Origin: Multifurca ochricompacta
Taxonomy: Eukaryota; Basidiomycota; Agaricomycetes; Russulales; Russulaceae
Direction of reading: 5' to 3'
Length of the DNA stretch: 64,000 nt
Assembly: GCA_022496185.1 (NCBI GenBank)
Contig: WTXG01000109.1
Location: 58,976 to 122,975 of the forward strand
Of this stretch, positions 56,090-64,000 are shown in pieces (the stretch's first letter is position 1; each line of letters opens with the position of its first letter). The notes below the pieces were generated by a model, which was not told where the DNA came from, searched no databases, and saw only the letters and a list, made by a program, of their open reading frames with translations. The position numbers and the translations under genes are program-made.

Positions 56090-56512
56090 TAGACCTATAT
56101 TGAACAATTGCTAAGAGCCTACAGCCCCAAGAGGACAAGATCAGTTGGGCCTAAGTAAATACAAAGATAGAGCGATAAAGCGCACCTGCAGCCCAAAGAG
56201 GACAAGATGTGGTCTGCAGCATAATACAGGGTGTCTTTAAATATGTCCTAGTACTATTCTATGAAATACCAAAGCTGATCGAGTGTGCGATGTAAATCTA
56301 ACTAGTTATCAGTGGCCCACTCTTCTGAGTGCCCTGACACATCTTATTTACCAACGCGTGATCGTTTCTGCCGTTCTGGCATTATCTAAAAGACATACTA
56401 GACTACTTTAGACTACACTGTAATCAGATTATCATTTTGTATTACTCAAACAATGGCCACGTGTATCTACAATGTCCATTGCTGCGACTACTTTGCATCG
56501 CGTGCATGGACC
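56090..56512. repeat. Dispersed repeat G, copy 2 (probable LTR remnant)
   Basis: Homologous to 17825-18120 over about 300 bp. Its left part has two agaggacaagat motifs shared with LTR F (near 56122 and 56198). It abuts the B4 5' LTR. Confidence 0.6.
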
Positions 56513-56513
56513 G

Positions 56514-57106
56514 TGTTACAGTCTCTGCCAAGTAACCCTGTTTTCTTCACCCTCCCCAACGATGACCCCTCTTTACCGCCTACCTTACACTTCCTGATCA
56601 CGTCCCCATCCTGGGACCCCTCACGTGCCCTGCTCCCGTCCCCGTGATTCGCTTTGGACTTGTTGACCCGTTGTTTACCTATGTTTGACTCTTATCGCGT
56701 TATCCTTTATCTTGTTATCTTTACGACCGGACACTTACTTAATACCCTATCAGAAGCTAGGCTCTACGCCCTCCGCTTTCGTATATTCGGGCCCACATGA
56801 CTCCGCATTATCTTATCTTTAGACGCCCATTCGATTACGTATATAAGTCCGCTGTAACTACACTGTAGACCTCAGACTCGACTTATTGAATACATCAGTG
56901 CTTGTCTTCTGGACTTCCCTTTGAACGCTCTGACTCGACCATCTCAAGTACTTCTGGTACTTTCCGCTCAACATCGTCTTAGAGTACAGCCTCTTTGACT
57001 TTGGCTTTTCCCGCATAACTCCAAGAGACCCCATTGGTCTCTTATCCGATATACGAACGAACGCTGTCACACAAGTCGTGTGGAACGTCCCGCACCGGAC
57101 GTAACA
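56514..57106 (+). repeat. 5' LTR of B4
   Basis: 593 bp, tgttacagtctctgcc ... ccggacgtaaca. Confidence 0.96.
56840..56847 (+). promoter_or_regulatory. TATA box of B4 LTR
   Basis: TATATAAG. 34 nt downstream lies AGACTCGACTT (56874-56884), the proposed transcript start; the same spacing is seen in families A and E. Confidence 0.6.
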
Positions 57107-57108
57107 TC

Positions 57109-57119
57109 AAGTCAAGTCT
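57109..57119 (+). other. B4 primer-binding site
   Basis: aagtcaagtct, 2 nt after the LTR, complementary to AGACTCGACTT at 56874-56884 except for one C:A position created by a CpG transition. Confidence 0.68.
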
Positions 57120-57125
57120 CTCACA

Positions 57126-58640
57126 GTGGCTTCCAGCCGCAGTCAGACCCTCTTCCGAGAAGAACTCATCGAACGCAGAGACGAGAATAATCTTTCACAA
57201 CAAGTACTTGGCTCTGCCGCCTGGAAAGATTTTGAATCCGAGTTTGGATACTACGTCTATCACGACGGAAGATACCAACCGGTAGAATACGACGACGAGA
57301 AAAGAGTTTGGTATCGTATCCGATACTCGGATAGCCGACACTCTTGGGTTACTACAGGACCCGCCCCACCTGAATTTGGACTAGGACCGTGGAGAGAAAA
57401 TCCCCCGGCCATCGTCACGGACTCTGAACCAGAAGAGTACGTAGAAGAACATAGTGAAGAAGCACTGGTATTAGCGTCGACTACCACCCCAGTTGCACCC
57501 GGAGTTGCCACGTCCAGAGCCCCTGCTTTGACAACTCCCCAGATCTCCATACAGTCTACCGACACTGTCGCCCCGTTTTACCAAAGAATGTCTACCATTG
57601 CCGCCCAGCTCCCAGACCCAGCTCCCCCCCCGCCACCGCCCCCAGCCATGCTGCCCCCGAACATTCCCCCACCGTCAGGACGTCTATCAGGCGTACTACC
57701 ACAGACATTCACAGGGGACCGATCACAAAGCAAAAAGTTTATGTTAGAGTTCACTACTTTCAAAAACTTTAACCACGATGTCCCCCAAATCATCAACCCC
57801 TTCCAGCGCGCCAACCTCTTTCTGTCATTAATTCGAGGAGAGGCAGTAGATGACTGGACGATGGAACAGCTAGAATGGCTGAACGAACAGATTGAGAGTG
57901 GTCGTCGTACCACTAGCGAAGGCCTCTGGGAAACTATCGCCCAGAGGTTCAAAGACGCATTCACAGACGGGCAGGCCAAGCAGAAGGCAGCCCGAGAGTT
58001 AAAAGCTCTGAAAATGGAGAAGGGAGAACTGGACGCCTATGTAGCAAAGTTCAGAAGTTTGGCCAACAGGGCCGGTTATGATACAGACGAAGAGGCAACA
58101 CTGGACCTTTTCTCCCAGGGGCTGCCCAACCCTCTGGTAAAGAACATTATCCAGTTCCACCACCCTAGCGACTGGGATACATGGGTTGATGCTGCCCGAC
58201 GACAGCAGCAGGACTATCTCGATTTCCAGACACGTTTTGGAGTCGATACCAAGAAGGGAAGGACCCGTGATCAGTGGAAGGCAGCCTTCGGAGTTAAACC
58301 TGCACATGCCTCCCAAAGAGACCCAAACGCCATGGATACCTCAGCAGATAGAACTAGGGCCCGGGCCACACTCACCGAAGACGAAAGACAAACATTAATG
58401 AAGGAAGGAAGATGCTTCCGTTGCAAGGCGCAAGGGCACATGTCTTGAGAGTGCCCTAAGAAAGGGGCGCGCGTGGCTGAAGCCACGGTCACGCCTGTCC
58501 GCAATAACCCACCGACCGTCGATAAGAAAACATCAACAAAGGAGGAAAAGGCACAAGAAATTTGGTCTAACATGATGAAGGAGAGCGAGGAGGTGCGAGC
58601 GATCCTTGTAGAAAAAGCGTTCGCAAAAAAGGATTTTTGA
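57126..58640 (+). pseudogene. gag: B4 gag (non-AUG start; one stop in the knuckle)
   Basis: Open from a TAA at the LTR end; the codon aligned with A1's gag ATG is GTG (57126, context ACA-GTG-G). N-terminal domain (FGYYVYHDGRYQPVEYDDE; RIRYSDSRHSWVTTG), acidic segment, first ATG at 57588 (MSTIAAQLPDPAPPPP), capsid (FTTFKNFNHDVPQIINPFQ; ATLDLFSQGLPNPLV), knuckle CFRCKAQGHMS-stop-EC, where the TGA replaces CGA, and a Lys/Glu-rich tail ending KKDF at TGA 58638-58640. Gag is structural and binds RNA. Unless the TGA is read through, this copy makes a Gag without a complete knuckle. Confidence 0.9.
58625..58640 (+). promoter_or_regulatory. Gag-Pol -1 frameshift site of B4
   Basis: gcA-AAA-AAG-GAT-TTT-TGA: a canonical heptamer A-AAA-AAG two codons before the gag stop, plus a T5 run beside the stop. 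Pol is open in the -1 frame directly across it. Confidence 0.65.
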
Positions 58641-61600
58641 CCGGCTCTACCCCATCGGCCTGGGCACGAGCATTACATGTAACCTCTGTGTATACTAGTC
58701 GCTTCAAATCACTGAAAATACCAGTACATTTCGAGACTACACAGAAGACGGCCGATCGTGACATCCTGATAGATTCAGGAGCCACCGACAACTTTATTAG
58801 CCCACGAATGGCAAGGACCATGGGGTTGGGGATGCTGGCACTCCCCCAGGAGAAGAATATTTGGAATATCGATGGAACGGCTAATCGGGCAGGAAAGATT
58901 ACGCATTACACTGATCTTAATGTCCAAGTGGGAGAGCAAACCAAAGTCATTCGCTTCCTAGTTACCAACTTAGGAGACGAAGATTTGATCCTAGGATATC
59001 CCTGGCTTGCAGCATTCGAACCAAAGATTAACTGGAGTGACGCAACCATGGACAAAGAGTTCTACCCTGTCCTGATCACATCCATGGGGTACGACTATAT
59101 GGCTCGACATTCGGCGGTACGAAGAACAGAGGAGGAGGATGAGGATGCGGGGCATTGCTTTGTCACCAAAGCATCGGAGCTTGCCCAGAAGGCAGTGGAG
59201 GGACACTCGGAGAAAACCTTTGAAGAGGTAGTACCGGAAGCATATCACCGACACTGGAAGGTGTTTTCAGAGGCGGAATCGCAGCGTTTTCCACCTGCGC
59301 GACCATGGGACCATGCCATAGAATTCACACCCGACACCCCATCAGCAATCGATTGTAAAATCTACCCACTGTCGCAGGCAGAACAAACGGCACTTACGGC
59401 ATTCCTCGAAGAGCACTTGGCAAAGGGATATATTCGTCCGTCGAAGTCGCCGTACGCATCACCATTCTTCTTTATCAAGAAGAAAGATGGCAAACTTCGA
59501 CCTGTCCAAGATTACCGACGAATAAATGCTTACACTGTAAAGAACGCCTACCCCCTACCGCTTATCTCAGAACTCATTGATACCATGTGAGACAAATCCC
59601 TATTCTCCAAGATGGATGTCCGCTGGGGGTACAATAATATCAGGATCAAAGAAGGGGATCAGTGCAAAGCGGCTTTCAAAACTAACCAAGGGCTCTTTGA
59701 ACCAAATGTCATGTTTTTCGGTCTCACCAACTCGCCAGCCACCTTTCAAGCGATGATGAATCATGTTTTCCGCGACCTTATTCTCACTGGAGAGGTGGTA
59801 GTATATATGGACGACATCCTTGTAGCCACCACAGACGACCTTACCCACCACCGAGAACGGGTGCACCAAGTACTGGACATCCTGCATGAACACGACCTCT
59901 ATCTTAAACCGGCCAAATGCTCATTCGAACAACAAAGTGTCGAGTACCTGGGAGTCATTCTCGAAAACGGACGTGTGCGGATGGACCCGGTGAAGGTACA
60001 AGGAATCCGGGAATGGCCCACACCCACATGTATCAAGGATGTACGATCCTTCGTTGGATTCTGTAACTTCTACCGACGATTCGTACGAGGGTTCTCAGGA
60101 ATCGCCCAGCCATTAAATGGGCTGTTAAAGAAAGATGTACCCTGGCACTGGACGAGTGAACAACAACAAGCCTTCGAACGTATCCGAGATATCGTTGGCT
60201 CAGAACCGGTCCTTCTACAGCCAGACTTAGAAAAGCCCTTCGAGTTAGAAGTCGACGCATCGCACTTTGCCAATGGTGCGGTATTAAACCAAAGAGACGC
60301 AACGGGATTACTTCACCCGGTCGCCTTTTACTCAGAGACATTCTCACCGGCCGAACGAAATTATGACATCTGGGATAGAGAATTGCTCGCCATTGTAAAA
60401 GCACTACGACACTGGCGGCCATACTTGGCGGGGACCCCTCACAAGACTGTCATCCACACCGACCATTCCAATCTGCTCTATTGGAAAGAACCTCACAAAA
60501 TCAGCCGACGAGTTGCGCGCGAAGTCCTCGAGCTAGAGGAATACAACTTTGTATTGAAACACATTGCGGGAAGCCGCAATGCACGCGCAGATGCCCTGTC
60601 ACGACGCCCCGACTTGAGCAGCAGGGAGGAGGACAACAATGATATCACTGTACTCCCCGAAGAAGTCTTTGCAAAGACAGCCATCGTCAGCCTTCATGAC
60701 ATGGATCTATGGGCCCAGGTTTCGCAAAACATGAATCAACAGTTATGCGAAACATGGGCGGAGGCACATAACCTGAAGAGGATCGACGGCCTCTGGTGGA
60801 AGGACGGGGATCGACTCGTTGTCACCGGTGGCGACAACATTAAGAGGGGGGTGATCCATTTTCACCACGACCTTCCCTCCGCAGGACACCCCGGCATTGC
60901 GAATACATACGCCCTGGCCAAACGAGATTACTGGTGGCCAAACATGAAAAAGGACGTGGAAACCTATGTGAAAGGATGCGCGGACTGCCAAGCCAATAAA
61001 GTAAACACGCACCCACATCCACCAGCATTATCCCCAATTACTCCTGTGACCTCGCTCCCGTTCCAGACCATCGCAATGGACTTCATTGTCAAGCTTCCCA
61101 TTTCCAGGGGCTTTGATTCCATCCTGACCATCACAGACCACGACTGTTCCAAGGCAGCATTGTTTATACCATGCAACGAGTCCATTACAGCAGAAGGAGT
61201 AGCCAAGCTCTACCTGGATCACGTCTACAGGCATTATGGCATCCCTGAAAAGATTATCTCCGACCGAGACCCCCGTTTTACCTCCACATTTGCCAAGGCT
61301 CTCTGTAAAGTCTTAGACGTCACCCAAAACATCTCGACTGCCTATCATCCACAGACTGATGGGCAGTCAGAAAGGACGAACCAGTGGTTAGAACAGTATC
61401 TGCGATTCTGGTGCAATGGACGACAGGATGATTGGGCTGACTGGTTGGCAACTGCGGAATTTGCGCACAACTCCTGGCCCAACGGTACCACTAAAACTTC
61501 CCCATTTTCACTTATCATGGGATGGACGCCGCGCACCACCTGGACCACAAAACCCACAAATGTCCCTCAGCTGCGCAACGTATCAACCAATGGGACGAGA

Positions 61601-62118
61601 TTAGGAAATCAGCCAATGAAAACCTGCTGAAGGCGCAACAGACCCTCTCAGAAAGGCCATCAAAGTTCACACCTTATCAGACCAATGAACTTGTCTGGTT
61701 AGAAGGGAAGCATATTCGTACGTCACACCCAACGGCCAAACTAGCACCCCGACGTCATGGACCCTTCAAGATAACAAGGAAGCTGTCAGATGTGTCATAC
61801 GAACTCGAGCTCCCATCCACATGGAGAATCCATCCAGTCTTCCATGCTCGACTTCTGACACCCTACAAGGAAACGTCCCTGCACGGGGAAAACTTCCCAA
61901 GACCCCCCCCTGAATTAATTGATGGTGAAGCGGAGTGGGAAGTGGAGCAGATTCTAGACTCCAGGTACAAAGGCCGTGGGCGCAAACTGCAATACCTTAT
62001 CAAGTGGAAAGGGTTCCCTGACTCTGACAACTCGTGGGAACCAGCCGGGAATATCTTCGCCCCGGTTCTTATCTCGGAGTTTCATGTCCGACATCCAGAA
62101 GCGCCCAAGAACAATTAA
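58641..62118 (+). pseudogene. pol: B4 Pol: protease, RT, RNase H, integrase, chromodomain
   Basis: Protease ILIDSGATDNFISPRMA (near 58765); [22 protein letters not shown] (near 59465), TGA at 59588, [28 protein letters not shown] (near 59805); RNase H LEVDASHFANGAVL (near 60247) and DALSRRPD; integrase zinc region HHDLPSAGHPGIAN and GCADCQANK (60870-61000), catalytic AMDFIVKLP, IISDRDPRF, DGQSERTNQW (to 61390); a 1-bp deletion near 61567; then FTPYQTNELVWLEG, RRHGPFKITRK and a chromodomain (EWEVEQIL...LIKWKGFPDSDNSWEP), TAA at 62116-62118. All catalytic residues are present, but the TGA and the deletion break the polyprotein. Confidence 0.92.
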
Positions 62119-62189
62119 AAGGAGGACAGACTCTCACCATCCCTTCCCCAGAACAACGCCTCACCAGCCACGTCCTAACCACAACTGAT

Positions 62190-63396
62190 ATGTCTTCCTC
62201 ATTCATCGCTGCCTCCGCCGCTGTCGACGCCTTCGCTGCCACCCCCGTAGTTGTCGAGAATTTCCCGTCCGCTCACCCTTCCACACGCCCCTCCTCACCC
62301 ATCGACTATGAGGCCACGAAGGCTCGGGTCAAGAACCAGTCCCCTAACCCGAATGATGACTTCGAACACAGTGAAGAACCGCACCCGAATGACCTATTAG
62401 GTATGGAGTTGGATGACGAAGTGCCGGAGTTCCCCTTTTTCACCAATAACCCGAACTCCTCGACGTATTTCCCGCTCGAAATCACCATGGCTGACGGGAC
62501 AGTCGCCATTGCGAAGTATATATTCTACACCAACGGAGGAATGGACGTAGCTGGGTGTATGAAGAAGAACGGCCCTGTCTATGGGGCCCCAGTCTATTTA
62601 GAAGAGAGGTATACGGGACGTCTTCACCACACCATGACGATGAACAACTCGGACACCTGGCCGCCGAGGACTCTCGCGCCTTCGCCGATCGACGACGGGT
62701 ACTGAATGATATGCGCCTTCCGCGTCTCAAGGCTGAGGTAATGAGACTGCGGAAGAACTTGACACTGCGCACCACGCTTAACCAACAGTACAAAGAGCAT
62801 GCGAAGATGATGGCGCGGTTGACCAACGGCATGTTTCAAGTGGAGCAGGAAACTGGTAGAGATTCGAAAGAGGTTGGAGGCGGGGGATGCGTACCAAACC
62901 ATCGCTGAAAGGTACGCTGATACGTATGCGCGACCTCTCCCCCCGCGATCATTAGGAGCCGCCCCAAAACTGCTACCAAATCGGTTTGAGATGCCGCGTA
63001 TGCACGAGAACCCCCGAGGAGAGACGTGTTGGAGGTGCGACAGTAAGTACCATATCAGTTGGAACTGTCCCCTCAACCGCAAGTTGGTGTCGGCACTGTC
63101 GCAGCAATCTCCACTGGAGCCGGTTCTGCATCTTTCGCCATAGGAGTCGCCCCGACCATATCAATCCATCCGGCTGGTGCGGCAAGTGTCTCCGTCACAA
63201 TGCAGGACATCGAGAACTGGACTGTCCAGTCCATGATCTCTGTCGCTCGTGTGGTCAGCGTGGCCCTTATGGGTTTCTCCGTACTCACCAGTGCCCACAA
63301 GACTCGGATAAGGAGAACTATGCAATGGATGATCGTAATGTAGCCGACGATTACCTGGAGTTGGTACAGGATGATGACGGTACGAGTCGTTTCTAG
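62190..63396 (+). pseudogene. B4 ORF3: coiled-coil and zinc-knuckle protein, frameshifted
   Basis: ATG at 62190 (MSSSFIAASAAVDAFAATPV), 72 nt after the Pol stop and in another frame; TAG at 63394-63396. Blocks: SPNPNDDFEHSEEPHPND, VPEFPFFTNNPNSS, AKYIFYTNGGMDVAGC, VYLEERYTGRLHHT, then indels near 62628, 62690, 62850 and 63090 move the reading between frames. Knuckles CWRCDSKYHISWNC, CRHCRSNLHWSRFC, CGKCLRHNAGHRELDC and the degenerate CRSCGQRGPYGFL...C are readable, and the acidic tail DDYLELVQDDDG closes it. I infer an RNA- or DNA-binding accessory protein; cellular role unknown. Confidence 0.82.
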
Positions 63397-63413
63397 CCAG
63401 GTCTGCTAGAACC

Positions 63414-63427
63414 AGAAGAGGGGGTGA
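63414..63427 (+). other. Polypurine tract of B4
   Basis: agaagagggggtga directly before the 3' LTR; the same sequence precedes the 3' LTRs of B1, B2 and B3. Confidence 0.8.
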
Positions 63428-64000
63428 TGTTACAGTCTCTGCCAAGTAACCCTGTTTTCTTCACCCTCCCCAACGACGACCCCTCTTTACCGCCTACCTT
63501 ACACTTCCTGATCACGTCCCCATCCTGGGACCCCTCACGTGCCTGCTCCCGTCCCCGTGATTCGCTTTGGACTTGTTGACCCGTTGTTTACCTATGTTTG
63601 ACTCTTATCGCGTTATCCTTTATCTTGTTATCTTTACGACTGGACACTTACTTAATACCCTATCAGAAGCTAGGCTCTACGCCCTCCGCTTTCGTATATT
63701 CGGGCCCACATGACTCCGCATTATCTTATCTTTAGACGCCCATTCGATTACGTATATAAGTCCGCTGTAACTACACTGTAGACCTCAGACTCGACTTATT
63801 GAATACATCGGTGCTTGTCTTCTGGACTTCCCTTTGAACGCTCTGACTCGACCATCTCAAGTACTTCTGGTACTTTCCGCTCAACATCGTCTTAGAGTAC
63901 AGCCTCTTTGACTTTGGCTTTTCCCGCATAACTCCAAGAGACCCCATTGGTCTCTTATCCGATATACGAACGAACGCTGTCACACAAGTCGTGTGGAACG
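63428..64000 (+). repeat. 3' LTR of B4, truncated by window end
   Basis: tgttacagtctctgcc onward, nearly identical to 56514-57106; the last about 20 bases lie beyond the window, so no TSD can be read. Confidence 0.95.

Larger units (their letters stand above)
56514..64000 (+). mobile_element. Ty3/gypsy retrotransposon B4 (family B), young, plus strand
   Basis: 5' LTR, PBS, gag, pol, ORF3, polypurine tract and a 3' LTR truncated by the window end. On my reading the two LTRs differ at about four positions over 570 bp. It retains most CpGs. Lesions seen: TGA in the gag knuckle (58447), TGA in RT (59588), a 1-bp deletion near 61567 and frameshifts in ORF3. It is the best reference copy of family B here. 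Confidence 0.95.

Overview
The window looks like repeat-rich, gene-poor DNA from a filamentous fungus, most likely a basidiomycete. That rests on chromodomain-bearing Ty3/gypsy elements, hAT and Tc1/mariner remnants, GT-AG introns of about 60 bp and heavy CpG to TpG/CpA decay; the genus cannot be named from the sequence. I see no confident host protein-coding gene, tRNA or rRNA. Nearly everything is transposable-element sequence stacked in nested insertions, most of it on the minus strand.

Layout. 1-17092: gypsy element A1 (minus), carrying a palindromic Tc1/mariner derivative (3273-4865) and a whole gypsy element B1 (7696-15675, TSD tatat) that itself holds a solo LTR of family C. 17093-23788: an old hAT-type transposase gene next to a C48 (Ulp1-like) protease domain on the minus strand. 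It is split by a 3.1-kb non-autonomous hAT element (17613-20758, 8-bp TSD, containing two nested solo LTRs) and by a solo LTR C (21344-21856, TSD ctgct). 23789-28989: truncated gypsy A2. 28990-34351: truncated gypsy B2. 34352-35806: a long inverted repeat built from an LTR-like unit D. 36114-52905: gypsy B3 (TSD aaagt), split by E1 (41599-50907, TSD gtggg), a very young gypsy element of another family. 52906-56513: mostly unassigned old sequence. 56514-64000: B4, a young plus-strand gypsy element whose 3' LTR runs off the window.

How the parts work together. A and B elements share LTR - gag - (frameshift) - protease/RT/RNase H/integrase/chromodomain - a downstream coiled-coil and zinc-knuckle region (ORF3) - polypurine tract - LTR. 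In B, ORF3 is a separate frame; in A it continues in the chromodomain frame. E1 lacks ORF3 but carries about 2.9 kb of open frames ahead of gag. Three properties recur. (1) The primer-binding site is complementary to the predicted first 10-11 nt of the element's own transcript, 34-35 nt after the TATA box, as in Tf1-type self-priming. (2) Pol lies in the -1 frame at a conserved AAG-GAT-TTT-type junction. (3) The young copies have AUG-free leaders: 714 nt in B4 and about 3.1 kb in E1. In B the conserved Gag N-terminal region can then only start at a non-AUG codon, a GUG in strong context. Properties 1 and 3, with ORF3, are the most interesting items here.
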